Below, one piece after another: positions 36,343-44,712 of a stretch of 64,000 nucleotides of DNA (positions are counted from its first letter, which is position 1; each line of letters begins with the position of its first letter). A program made the translations under genes and the position numbers. Source of the stretch: Clostridiaceae bacterium (GTDB lineage: Bacteria > Bacillota > Clostridia > Saccharofermentanales > DTU023); NCBI GenBank assembly GCA_012841015.1, contig DUVN01000029.1, positions 21,603 through 85,602 on the forward strand. The letters run 5' to 3'. A model generated the notes under the pieces. The model saw only the letters and a program-made list of their open reading frames with translations, ran no database searches and had not been told where the DNA came from.

Positions 36343-36386
36343 CTCGGGAACCGGCAGGAAGGAGAGTGTAACCTGCGGTTCCCGAG
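36343..36386 (-). terminator. Strong hairpin between feoB and the Cys-rich gene
   Basis: CTCGGGAACCGGCAGG (36343-36358) pairs with CCTGCGGTTCCCGAG (36372-36386): 15 bp with one bulge and a 13-base loop. There is no clear U-tract in either direction, so this may be a processing or stability element rather than a simple terminator. A second stem, AGGCACTG / CAGTGCCT, lies at 36471-36502, closer to the feoB stop. Confidence 0.55.
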
Positions 36387-36525
36387 TCTGTATGGTTGAT
36401 GACGGCACTGCCAATAGAGTGACAACACCGGAGCATCCATTTTTGTTTCGGTCGGGCGCCTTCGATGGGTAGGCACTGTACTAGGGGTGTAGTGCAGTGC
36501 CTGCCTATCACCGAAATACGCGCTG

Positions 36526-38691
36526 TCATGCCGAAACGAGTACGCCTGCGCGAGGCTTTCTGAATAAGAGATAGAGCGATCCGGCAAGGAGGATAACAGC
36601 TAGTCCGGAGAGGATACTGAACGCGCCTCCTGTGAAGAGAAGGCCTATCTGGTAAACGATAAACGACAAGATGTACGCAAAGATAAACAGATAGCCAATG
36701 GCAAACCACGTCCATTTAGCGCTGTTCATCTCGCGCTTGATGGCGCCCATCGCAGCAAAGCAAGGAGGGCAGAACAAGTTGAACAGCATGAAAGAAAATG
36801 CTGAAAGTTGTGTGAAGTGTTGCGCAATGGCGGCGACTCCAGCATAGTTGGCTTCTTCAACAATATCGAGCGCATCCTCGATTCGGAAGATGACGCCGAA
36901 TGTAGAGATTACTTCTTCTTTTGCGATGAGCCCTGTGACCGTCGCGAGTGATGCCTGCCAGCCGCCGAAACCGAGAGGAGCAAAGAGGTTGCCGAGCACA
37001 GCTCCGATCTTCGCAGCGATACTGTCTGCGATCATGTCGTCTTCGATCATGACGAGACTTCCATCGACAACAGCAAAATGTAACAGGAACCAGAGCACGA
37101 CACTTGAGAGCAGGATGATGGTTCCGGCTCGTTTGATAAATGACCATGAACGCTCCCATGTACTGCGAGCAACATTGCCGACTGATGGAACGTGGTAGGC
37201 GGGCAACTCCATGACGAAAGGAGAGGGTTCGCCTTGGAATATTTTCGTCTTTTTAAGGATGATGCCAGAAATGATCACGGCGAAGAGTCCTAAAAAGTAT
37301 GTAAGAGGTGCGACCCACCAAGCACCTCCGAAGACAGCGCCTGCGACGAGCGCGATGATAGGGAGTTTCGCTCCGCAGGGAATCATCGGCGTGTTGATGA
37401 TCGTCATACGCCGGTCGCGCTGACTCTCAATCGTTCGCGAGGCCATGATGCCGGGGACGGAACACCCTGTTCCGATGAGCATGGGGATGAAGCTTTTACC
37501 AGAGAGTCCAAATCGACGGAAGAGTCTGTCGAGAATGAACGCGATGCGCGCCATGTACCCGATGTCTTCCATAATGCCAAGCAGGATGAATAAAATGATC
37601 ATTTGTGGCACGAACGAGAGTACGGCACCGACACCGCCGATGACTCCATCTGTCACGAGGCCGATGAGCCAGCCTGAGGCGCCTAATCCCTCCATCCAAT
37701 CCTGTACGAGCGGGATTAATCCGTCACCAAACCATCCGTCTACCATGTCCTGTGTATTGATACCGAGGCTGATAGCGATGTAGTAGAGGACCGCCATGAC
37801 AGCGATAAAAATGGGATACGCCCAAAACCGATGCGTCACAATTCGGTCGATTCGATCGGATCGTGTCAAGTTGTCTTTGCGTTTTGCACGCACGATGACG
37901 TTGTCGGTAAGTTTTTTGATTGCTGCATAGCGTGCTGCTGTGATGATGCTTTCGCTGTCATCGTCGAGTTTTTCTTCTGCGCGACGAATGATTGATTCGA
38001 TGGTCTCTTTTTGAAGAGCTGTGAGCGAGAGTCCGACTAAGGCTTTTTCGTCGCGCTCAAACGCTTTGCTGGCGACCCAACGACGCCTCTTAGGAGTCGT
38101 TTCACCGATGACTGATTCGATGTCTTTAATTGCTTGCTCAACACCAGCATCGAATGATGCTCCTGCTTTTTTCGCTCGTCCGTGCTGCTCATCGCCTTCG
38201 GCCGCTCCGATACAACACGCGACGCATTTGTCAACTCCTTCGCCCTTAAGCGCCGACGTCTCAATGACGGGACACCCGAGGCGTGTTTCGAGTTTGCGCG
38301 AGTCGATTTTATGCCCATCGCGGCGCGAAACGTCGATGAAGTTTAGAGCGACGACGACAGGAATGTCTAACTCTAAGAGCTGTGTTGTCAAATAGAGGTT
38401 TCGCTCAAGATTAGAACTGTCAATGATGTTGAGGATAACGTCGGGTTCTTCCTCGAGAAGATAATTTCTCGAGATTTCCTCTTCCGGCGTATAAGGGGAG
38501 AGCGAATAGATGCCCGGGAGATCCTGAACGGTGACGTGTTTATGGCCTTTTATCGTTCCCTCTTTCTTTTCAATTGTAACGCCCGGCCAGTTTCCGATGC
38601 GTTGACGGCTTCCAGTCAGCTTATTGAATAGAGTCGTCTTACCAGAATTCGGGTTTCCTGCGAGTGCAATTTTTATTTGTTTCGGTTCCAT
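36526..38691 (-). CDS. feoB: Ferrous iron transporter FeoB
   Basis: A 721-residue inner membrane ferrous iron transporter. The N-terminal G domain has G1 AGNPNSGKTTLFN (residues 11-23), G3 DLPGIYSL and the NFID G4-like region. A helical spacer precedes two Gate domains with conserved Cys/Ser segments (GTGCSVPGIMASRTIESQRDRRMTIINTPMIPCGAK ahead, LFCPPCFAAMGAIKREMNSAKWTW at the second). About 8-10 membrane segments are visible. The start has CAGGAG. It is the third gene of the operon feoA-feoA-feoB. Confidence 0.97.
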   Translation of the reverse strand: MEPKQIKIALAGNPNSGKTTLFNKLTGSRQRIGNWPGVTIEKKEGTIKGHKHVTVQDLPGIYSLSPYTPEEEISRNYLLEEEPDVILNIIDSSNLERNLYLTTQLLELDIPVVVALNFIDVSRRDGHKIDSRKLETRLGCPVIETSALKGEGVDKCVACCIGAAEGDEQHGRAKKAGASFDAGVEQAIKDIESVIGETTPKRRRWVASKAFERDEKALVGLSLTALQKETIESIIRRAEEKLDDDSESIITAARYAAIKKLTDNVIVRAKRKDNLTRSDRIDRIVTHRFWAYPIFIAVMAVLYYIAISLGINTQDMVDGWFGDGLIPLVQDWMEGLGASGWLIGLVTDGVIGGVGAVLSFVPQMIILFILLGIMEDIGYMARIAFILDRLFRRFGLSGKSFIPMLIGTGCSVPGIMASRTIESQRDRRMTIINTPMIPCGAKLPIIALVAGAVFGGAWWVAPLTYFLGLFAVIISGIILKKTKIFQGEPSPFVMELPAYHVPSVGNVARSTWERSWSFIKRAGTIILLSSVVLWFLLHFAVVDGSLVMIEDDMIADSIAAKIGAVLGNLFAPLGFGGWQASLATVTGLIAKEEVISTFGVIFRIEDALDIVEEANYAGVAAIAQHFTQLSAFSFMLFNLFCPPCFAAMGAIKREMNSAKWTWFAIGYLFIFAYILSFIVYQIGLLFTGGAFSILSGLAVILLAGSLYLLFRKPRAGVLVSA

Positions 38692-38759
38692 GACTATTCT
38701 CCTGCTTTTCCTGTGAGCACTTTACCTGAGATGTGAGGTGCTCTTCTTTTATCGCCGTC

Positions 38760-38990
38760 TTATTTCGTTCTTTCAACTTCAATGAGCGTGCAATCACTTT
38801 TTCTGATTGTTAGTTCATAATCAAGTACATTAATTTCGACAGGGTCGCCTAACGGTGCAAACTTAGTGATGCGGACAGGCACACCTTTTGTGATTCCCAT
38901 GTCCATAATGCGGCGGCGAACGGCGCCTTGGCCGTGGAGCTTGGTAACGACGGCCGTCTCCCCAACTTTCAGATCATTCAGCGTCAACAC
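38760..38990 (-). CDS. feoA: FeoA-family ferrous iron transport protein (second copy)
   Basis: A 76-residue SH3-like FeoA protein (LTLNDLKVGETAVVTKLHGQG, RRRIMDMGITKGVPVRITKFAPLGDPVEINV, IRKSDCTLIEV). It is a probable regulator or partner of FeoB. The open frame extends further upstream (to 39113), but that part overlaps the first feoA and has no FeoA resemblance. The start is therefore set at GTG 38990, with AAGGAG about 8 bp upstream (a TTG follows at 38987). It overlaps the end of the first feoA by 17 bp, indicating translational coupling. Confidence 0.88.
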   Translation of the reverse strand: MLTLNDLKVGETAVVTKLHGQGAVRRRIMDMGITKGVPVRITKFAPLGDPVEINVLDYELTIRKSDCTLIEVERTK

Positions 38991-39294
38991 TTCTTCTTCT
39001 CCTTCGTTTTCTATGCGGTCGGCGCGACACACATGGGCCTTGTTCGCAGCAAGGCTTTGCGCTGCAATCTGGCGCGTTCTCCGTGACGAGAACTTTGAGA
39101 GCCAGATTTTCATCGAGGGCTAACCGACAATCTCTGACCGCAACGACGACATTGTTGCCGTTGCGCTGTGTGAGTCTGATCGGCTCTCCTTCTGTGAGAC
39201 CGAGCGACCGCAGGTGACGGCAGACACCGTCGTTGCCTCGGACACACTTTATGTATCGCGTTTCCCCCGGTTGTAACCATGTCAAGGGCAACAT
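38974..39294 (-). CDS. feoA: FeoA-family ferrous iron transport protein (first copy) with basic tail
   Basis: A 106-residue protein. Residues ~3-70 form the FeoA SH3-like domain (LQPGETRYIKCVRGNDGVCRHLRSLGLTEGEPIRLTQ ... NNVVVAVRDCRLALDENLA). The last ~30 residues are unusual: a cysteine cluster (CSAKPCCEQGPC) followed by an arginine-rich stretch (RRPHRKRRRRR). The tail may bind metal or nucleic acid or anchor to the membrane; it is not part of the common FeoA. The start has GAGGA. It is the first gene of the feo operon and overlaps the second feoA by 17 bp. Confidence 0.85.
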   Translation of the reverse strand: MLPLTWLQPGETRYIKCVRGNDGVCRHLRSLGLTEGEPIRLTQRNGNNVVVAVRDCRLALDENLALKVLVTENAPDCSAKPCCEQGPCVSRRPHRKRRRRRSVDAE

Positions 39295-39361
39295 GCCGAA
39301 TCCTCGTTTCTATCGTGGTGTGCCGCACAATCGATTTGTGCTTACCGTAGCAGCCATGGGT

Positions 39362-39377
39362 GTTAGCGGTTGCTAAC
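39362..39377 (-). promoter_or_regulatory. GTTAGCGGTTGCTAAC palindrome upstream of feo, possible DtxR-type box
   Basis: A perfect 6-bp dyad with a 4-bp centre lies 68 bp upstream of the first feoA start. The TTAGC/GCTAA half-sites resemble the TTAGG/CCTAA halves of DtxR/IdeR boxes. A DtxR-family gene is in the same cluster. Binding is inferred. The flanking bases to 39654 show no other feature. Confidence 0.45.
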
Positions 39378-39654
39378 TGCTTAAATTATGTTAGTCGATA
39401 CAAACTAGATTGTCAAGCGCTCACATGATTATTTTTTAACGAAATAAAATAGGATAAGTTAAGCGACTCATATGAAACAAAACAAAAACAATCGTCGGAA
39501 ATGATAAGCGGAATAGCCAACAGTGAGAAGTTGTTTTTTGACGTTGCTGCCACCTTTCTGATCTGTATCATGTGGTATGGACATGGAAGTACTGGAGTTA
39601 ACTCTTTGATAGAAATGGCGTGGGCGATCGTTAGTATGCTATGTTGGTCAAATT

Positions 39655-39948
39655 TTCCATTTTGAGTAGCAGATCCTTACCCTAGGTGTAAAAAATGACC
39701 ACAATCCTCTATAAAACGCACGAATCTGGTCAAAAATGCCGCTTTGGGCAAGACACTGCTACTCAAGGTGTAAATTTTGTCCGTATTCGGCTTGAAAACG
39801 CACGAATCTGGTCAAAAATGACGCTTTAGGCAAGCCCACGTTACCCAAGGTGTAATTATTGTCCACAATCAGCTTAAAAACACTGGGGGCTGGTCAAAAA
39901 TGACGCTTTCGGTAAAAACTTGCTGTTCAAAGCGAAAAAAATGACCAC
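39655..39948 (-). repeat. 82-bp palindromic repeat array, copy 2
   Basis: Four units start at 39655, 39727, 39809 and 39891 (steps 72, 82 and 82 bp). Units share arms like TGGTCAAAAATGACGCTTT and AAGGTGTAAATTTTGTCC with a central GGCAAGACACTGCTACTC-like core; the linker AACGCACGAATC repeats exactly between units. Relative to pntB the array has the same orientation as the sod and tuf arrays: read on the minus strand, arms and core match array 3 read on plus. Confidence 0.87.
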
Positions 39949-40041
39949 TATCCATCAGATAGAAAGCGGGTGAAGTCTAAGGAGTTGATTCCAATGCGTC
40001 CTCTGCTAGGTGAAACGTGTGATGATAATTAACAGACAGTA

Positions 40042-40096
40042 AAAGAGGCTGTCTCGTCCTCGCTGCCAATGAGCGGTTTTGAAACAGCCTCTTTAA
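40042..40096 (-). terminator. GAGGCTGTTTCAAAA-type terminator after pntB
   Basis: On the minus strand, AAAGAGGCTGTTTCAAAA, an inner stem (CCGCTC / GAGG region) and GAGACAGCCTCTTTT form a ~14-bp outer stem followed by a T-tract. It begins 26 bp after the pntB stop, so it is a good rho-independent terminator. It is a relative of the hairpins at 7513-7560 and 63673-63724. Confidence 0.8.
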
Positions 40097-40121
40097 GTGT
40101 ACCTATGCGTCAATCGCAGTA

Positions 40122-41777
40122 TTAACTTCTAAGAGCTTTTAGGATCGCCGTCAATGTTTCTTTCGCATCACCGAGCATGAGCGCGATCTTGTCTTCCCGC
40201 CCCTCTTCGTAGAGTGGGTTGTCGACGCCAGCGTAGCCGGGGAGTTTGTCGAAGTTACAGATGATCAAATTCTTTGAGTTTTCGACGTCGAGAATCGGCA
40301 TGCCGTAGATCGGTGTACCAACTGCTGTGTTGGCAGCAGGGTTGACGACGTCGTTTGCACCGATGACGATTGTAACGTCGATGTCCTTAAACGCATCGTT
40401 GATATCCTGCATCTCATACAGCTTATCGTAGGGGATATCGACTTCTGCTAGGAGTACATTCATGTGACCGGGCATACGGCCGGCGACAGGATGGATGGCG
40501 AATTTAACGTCTTTGCCTGCCGCTTCGAGCTCCGTCATGAGCTGCTTGACAGTTGACTGTGCCTGCGAAAGGGCCATTCCGTATCCCGGTACGATAATGA
40601 CGCTCTCGGCGTCGCGCAGCCAAGATTTGCAACATTCAACAGGCGTCATCGTGCCGGAGGCTTTCTTCGGTGCAGCAGCTTCTATACCCGATGTGCGGAA
40701 AGACGTTAAGATCGTATTGAGCGTCGCTTTTGCGTCGCCGAGCATGAGCGCGATCTTGTCTTCTCGCCCTTCTTCATAGAGCGGGTTGTCGACACCTGCA
40801 TAACCGGGGAGCTTGTCGTAATTACAGATGATCAAATTCTTTGAGTTTTCGACATCGAGAATCGGCATGCCATAAATCGGCGTGCCAACTGCTGTGTTGG
40901 CGGCAGGGTTGACGACATCGTTCGCACCGATGACGATTGTGACGTCGGTGTCCTTAAACGCATCGTTGATGTCCTGCATCTCATATAGCTTATCGTAGGG
41001 GATATCAACTTCTGCGAGGAGTACGTTCATGTGACCGGGCATGCGACCAGCGACGGGGTGAATAGCGAACTTGACGTCTTTGCCTTCTGCCTCAAGCTCT
41101 GTCATGAGCTGTTTGACAATTGACTGTGCCTGTGAAAGGGCCATGCCGTATCCCGGTACAATGATGACATTCTCGGCGTCGCGTAGCCAGCATCCGCATG
41201 TTTCCTCGGGCGTTGCAACTTCAGAAGCATCTTTCAGTGCGGTAGCATCTTGACCCGATGCGCGGAAGGACGCCAAGATCGTATTGAGTGTGGCTTTTGC
41301 GTCACCGAGCATGAGCGCGATCTTGTCTTCCCGTCCTTCTTCATAGAGCGGGTTATCGACTCCTGCATAACCGGGGAGTTTGTCGAAGTTACAGATGATC
41401 AGATTCTTTGAGTTTTCGACATCGAGAATCGGCATGCCATAGATCGGTGTGCCAACTGCTGTGTTGGCGGCAGGGTTAACAACGTCGTTTGCACCGATGA
41501 CGATTGTAACGTCGGTGTCCTTAAACGCATCGTTGATATCCTGCATCTCATACAGCTTATCGTAGGGGATATCGACTTCTGCTAGGAGTACATTCATGTG
41601 GCCGGGCATACGACCAGCGACGGGGTGAATAGCGAATTTGACGTCTTTGCCTTCTGCCTCAAGCTCTGTCATCAACTGCTTGACAATTGACTGCGCCTGT
41701 GAAAGGGCCATGCCGTATCCCGGTACGATAATGACGCTCTCGGCGTCGCGCAGCCAACATCCACATGCCTCCTCAGG
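40122..41777 (-). repeat. Three tandem 567-bp domain-III coding repeats in pntB
   Basis: The units are 41777-41211, 41210-40644 and 40643-40122 (the last lacks the linker). They are nearly but not fully identical in DNA, with differences concentrated in the linkers (ASGQDATALKDASEVATP versus TSGIEAAAPKKASGTMTP) and scattered silent changes. This is consistent with an old duplication kept similar by gene conversion. Confidence 0.9.
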
Positions 41778-42752
41778 TGGCATCGCGGCCATCTCCGGAA
41801 GCTCAGGTTCTTCCTCTTCTACAACGGGCGCTTCCTCCTCTTTCTTCGGTTTAATGCTGACGACTGAGGTTTTTCCGAGGAGGATATCGAAGAGCTTTCG
41901 ATTCATCGATCGGCACATAATCTGGGTGAGCAGAAGGCCCGATGCGCCGACGATTCCACCGATCGCGACGAGGAGCGGGTCTCCGATTGCCATACCGGCG
42001 ATGGACCCGGCAACACCCGAGAAGGAGTTGAGCAATGAAATCGTGATCGGCATATCGGCACCGCCGACACGGATTGAGAAGATAATGCCGAACACGCCAG
42101 ATAAGATGGAACATCCTAGAAGGAGAATAATCTTCGCAATGGCGTTATCCGTGACGTCGCGAATAGCGAGCAAAACGACCGTCACGAGCGAGAGTAGCAA
42201 TGAAAGAGCGGTCCAGAGTTGGTGATTTTTCAGGATGATCGGGCGCTGTGGAAGGACTTTATGGAGTTTTCCTGCAGCGACGAGGCTTCCTGTGAACGTG
42301 AGCGAACCGACAAAGATCGCAAGTCCCGCCGTCACCAGCGAGAAGATTGTCTCATCCGGTTTGGCGGCAATGAGTGTCATAATCCCGGAAAGCATAGAGG
42401 CGGCGCCACCGAGTCCGTTCAATAGCCCGACCATTTCAGGCATTTCAATCATCTTAACGCGGATCGATGCGATGATACCGATCAAAAACCCGACGAGTAA
42501 AGCGACGTAGAGTAGCCAGACATCGAAAATATCGAAATACCAAAGCGTCAAGGCGATTGCGAGCAGCATGCTTAAGGAGCCAAGGGCATTACCAGCCACG
42601 GATGTCTCGACTTTGCTCATCATTGAAATACCGATGAGGACAAGCACTGTGAGAACACCTGCGGCGATGTAATAAAATGTATTGGATTCCGTCCTCGCTT
42701 CTGCGAGCACCGGGATCGCTGTCATGAGCATACGGGAGATGGATTGTATCAT
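40122..42752 (-). CDS. pntB: Proton-translocating NAD(P) transhydrogenase beta subunit with triplicated domain III
   Basis: An 876-residue protein, nearly twice the usual ~460 of PntB. Residues 1-~295 are the normal membrane domain II (eight or nine helices). After an acidic Pro/Glu linker (about 300-325) come three tandem copies of the NADP(H)-binding domain III: residues 326-498, 515-687 and 702-876, exactly 189 residues apart at the conserved Trp (333, 522, 711). Each copy has PGYGMALSQAQ, HPVAGRMPGHMNVLLAE, GANDVVNPAANTA and GYAGVDNPLYEEGRED. Where the well-studied proteins have K-R-S before GYAG, all copies have N-F/Y-D. Copies differ at several positions, so this is not an assembly duplicate. 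It overlaps the preceding gene by 4 bp. The function should be hydride transfer from NADH to NADP coupled to proton entry. Confidence 0.93.
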   Translation of the reverse strand: MIQSISRMLMTAIPVLAEARTESNTFYYIAAGVLTVLVLIGISMMSKVETSVAGNALGSLSMLLAIALTLWYFDIFDVWLLYVALLVGFLIGIIASIRVKMIEMPEMVGLLNGLGGAASMLSGIMTLIAAKPDETIFSLVTAGLAIFVGSLTFTGSLVAAGKLHKVLPQRPIILKNHQLWTALSLLLSLVTVVLLAIRDVTDNAIAKIILLLGCSILSGVFGIIFSIRVGGADMPITISLLNSFSGVAGSIAGMAIGDPLLVAIGGIVGASGLLLTQIMCRSMNRKLFDILLGKTSVVSIKPKKEEEAPVVEEEEPELPEMAAMPPEEACGCWLRDAESVIIVPGYGMALSQAQSIVKQLMTELEAEGKDVKFAIHPVAGRMPGHMNVLLAEVDIPYDKLYEMQDINDAFKDTDVTIVIGANDVVNPAANTAVGTPIYGMPILDVENSKNLIICNFDKLPGYAGVDNPLYEEGREDKIALMLGDAKATLNTILASFRASGQDATALKDASEVATPEETCGCWLRDAENVIIVPGYGMALSQAQSIVKQLMTELEAEGKDVKFAIHPVAGRMPGHMNVLLAEVDIPYDKLYEMQDINDAFKDTDVTIVIGANDVVNPAANTAVGTPIYGMPILDVENSKNLIICNYDKLPGYAGVDNPLYEEGREDKIALMLGDAKATLNTILTSFRTSGIEAAAPKKASGTMTPVECCKSWLRDAESVIIVPGYGMALSQAQSTVKQLMTELEAAGKDVKFAIHPVAGRMPGHMNVLLAEVDIPYDKLYEMQDINDAFKDIDVTIVIGANDVVNPAANTAVGTPIYGMPILDVENSKNLIICNFDKLPGYAGVDNPLYEEGREDKIALMLGDAKETLTAILKALRS

Positions 42753-43051
42753 AGATCCTCTCCTTTCTTAGCACTCCTGTGGAACATCTTCAGCATGCGG
42801 TGTGTCACACCAAATCCGCTGACGACGTTGATCATCGCGAGAACGATAGCGACGAAACCGAGCAACTTACTGCCCCAGTGAGCGGCTAAAGCTGTAGCTG
42901 CAAGGCACCCGAGCACGGTCACGCCTGAAAAGGCGTTCATGCCGGACATGAGAGGTGTATGCAGTAAACTCGGAACGCGATTGATGATTTTGTAGCCAAC
43001 CAGCGTCGATACAACGAAGACTCCGAGCAGGATGGCTTGTGTGATTGTCAT
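42749..43051 (-). CDS. NAD(P) transhydrogenase alpha subunit, membrane part
   Basis: A 100-residue membrane protein with three helices (about 5-25, 45-60 and 65-85), corresponding to the C-terminal membrane segment of E. coli PntA, encoded separately as in many bacteria (PntAB/PntA2). NAFSGVTVLGCLAAT and FVAIVLAMINVVSGFGVTHRMLKMF are characteristic. The ATG at 43051 has AAAGGAG about 8 bp upstream; the ORF extends 33 bp further, without support. Its stop overlaps the pntB start (ATGA), so the two are translationally coupled. Confidence 0.92.
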   Translation of the reverse strand: MTITQAILLGVFVVSTLVGYKIINRVPSLLHTPLMSGMNAFSGVTVLGCLAATALAAHWGSKLLGFVAIVLAMINVVSGFGVTHRMLKMFHRSAKKGEDL

Positions 43052-43237
43052 GTACGTGTCTCCTTTATGATGTTTTTTTGACAAGGTAACGCCGCTTGGA
43101 TTCGCGGCGCCTGTAAGCGAGTGAACTTATTATATCGGAATTGCCGAGACAATTACCCGTCCCGTCATCGTTTTTTGCGTAGTTAAAGTAGAAGTGCCGC
43201 ATCGCGGAAAGATGCGGCACTTGCATTGACGGAATGT

Positions 43238-44404
43238 TTAATGGCCAAGTGCGGCGAAAGCCTCCAGCGCTCCTTTGTGGACAACTTTTCCACCGTGTGT
43301 TGTGAGAGATTCTTGGATGATCACATCTTCCATATCGAGATGAATTTCTCCATCTTTGATGAGGTATTTTAACAGGTTGTAGACGTTCTGTGAGAACATC
43401 CATGTCGAGCTCTTCGGTAAGAGGCCAGGGATATTCTTGATGCCGATCAGTGTAACGTTGTGTTTCACTTCGACTGTTCCCGGAGGTGTGATCTCGCAGT
43501 TTCCTCCTTGGTCAATTGAGATATCAACGATAGCAGAACCTGGTTTCATTGATTGCACCATCTCTTCTGTGACGAGAATTGGCGCAAGCTTGCCTGGGAC
43601 GAGTGCCGACAAGAAGACGATATCCATATCTTTAATGTGTTTGGCGAGGAGGCGGCGTTCTTCTTCTAAACGTTCAGGTGAGAGCATCAGGGCGTACCCG
43701 CCTTCACCGATCGCTTCTTCAGGCGGCACACCGAGATCGATGACTTTTGCACCGAGCGACATCGCCTGTTCTGCAGCTGCAGGACGTATATCAGCGGCAT
43801 GGACGATGGCGCCAAGACGCTTTGCCGTCGCGATTGCTTGGAGTCCACCGACGCCAGCCCCAATAACGAGGACGTTAATCGGCTTAATCATACCGACAGC
43901 CGTGAAGATCTGCGGTACAAAGTTAGGCAGTTCGTTGGCGGCGATCAACATTCCCTTGTAGCCTGCGCACGTACTCATCGATGTCAAAGCATCCATTGCC
44001 TGGGCGCGCGTGATGCGGGGAATGCCATCGAGCGTAATGCTTGTGATGCCGCATTCGGCCATGTGTTTCACCATGTCATGGTTCGCAGGTGCGGCAGGAT
44101 GAATAAAGGTAATAATGACTTGGCCTTTATGCATGAGATCAACTTCATGTTTTCCTTGTTTCTCATTAAATAGTGGTTCTTTAACTTTCAAAATGACGTC
44201 AGCGCGATCAAATAGCTCTGCGACGTCTTCAATGATCTCTGCTCCAGCTGACTCATATTCCTGGTCATGATAAAAAGCGCCCTTTCCGGCGTCTTTTTCA
44301 ACAAGAACGGTCAGTCCGTCGCCAACCATTTTTTTCGTTGTTTCAGGTGAGGCCGCAACGCGTCTCTCGCCTTTCATAATTTCCTTGGGAACACCGATAA
44401 TCAT
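43238..44404 (-). CDS. pntA: NAD(P) transhydrogenase alpha subunit, NAD-binding part
   Basis: A 388-residue soluble domain I protein of the transhydrogenase, related to alanine dehydrogenase. It shows the N-terminal GVPKEIMKGERRVAASPETT, the NAD-binding loop NVLVIGAGVGGLQAIATAKRLGA (near 175-197), the RAQAMDALTSM loop with the conserved Arg-Gln, and AIVDISIDQGGNCE. It is the first gene of pntA - membrane part - pntB and makes the NADH side of the complex. The start has GCAGGAGG upstream. It diverges from the operon starting at 44713. Confidence 0.95.
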   Translation of the reverse strand: MIIGVPKEIMKGERRVAASPETTKKMVGDGLTVLVEKDAGKGAFYHDQEYESAGAEIIEDVAELFDRADVILKVKEPLFNEKQGKHEVDLMHKGQVIITFIHPAAPANHDMVKHMAECGITSITLDGIPRITRAQAMDALTSMSTCAGYKGMLIAANELPNFVPQIFTAVGMIKPINVLVIGAGVGGLQAIATAKRLGAIVHAADIRPAAAEQAMSLGAKVIDLGVPPEEAIGEGGYALMLSPERLEEERRLLAKHIKDMDIVFLSALVPGKLAPILVTEEMVQSMKPGSAIVDISIDQGGNCEITPPGTVEVKHNVTLIGIKNIPGLLPKSSTWMFSQNVYNLLKYLIKDGEIHLDMEDVIIQESLTTHGGKVVHKGALEAFAALGH

Positions 44405-44557
44405 TCTTTAACCTCCTGCATTAACTTAGTTATCGATACGTCTGTATAATATCAGTTATTGTAAATTATGACAATCAATGTATGGATAATCTTCTGAATC
44501 ACGGCACTCCAAACTAGACAGTTTTGTATAATTTGATGAATTTTTGCGAGAAAACGA

Positions 44558-44587
44558 TTGACAAAATCGCAAGATTATAGGTAATCT
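44558..44587 (+). promoter_or_regulatory. Possible promoter of the SCP2-transketolase operon
   Basis: TTGACA (44558-44563) matches the -35 consensus exactly; TAATCT at 44582-44587, 18 bp on, is a modest -10 box. The 36-bp palindrome at 44584-44619 overlaps the -10 and the likely transcription start, a typical place for a repressor operator. Confidence 0.5.
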
Positions 44588-44619
44588 ATTATCGAGTGAG
44601 TGCTCGCTCGATAATAGAT
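44584..44619 (+). promoter_or_regulatory. 36-bp near-perfect palindrome, probable repressor operator
   Basis: ATCTATTATCGAG (44584-44596) and its exact reverse complement CTCGATAATAGAT (44607-44619) flank a 10-bp centre containing GAG-tg-CTC, so symmetry runs through almost the whole 36 bp. The GAGTGAGTG-type core resembles TetR-family operators. A TetR regulator lies at 49834-50493 just after this operon. Direct control is an inference. Confidence 0.65.
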
Positions 44620-44712
44620 AAAACAGATAGAATGTGAGCACTTCAAGGCTGTAAGTTGTTAAAGCTGTGTGCCAGCTGGCTGTTCTGCATCCATAAGAAG
44701 GGAGTGATGGTT

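Noticed and set aside
40122..41777. Assembly artefact as the cause of the domain III triplication
   Set aside because: The three copies differ in linkers and in scattered codons while keeping the frame, which a collapsed or duplicated contig would not give; long reads would still settle it.
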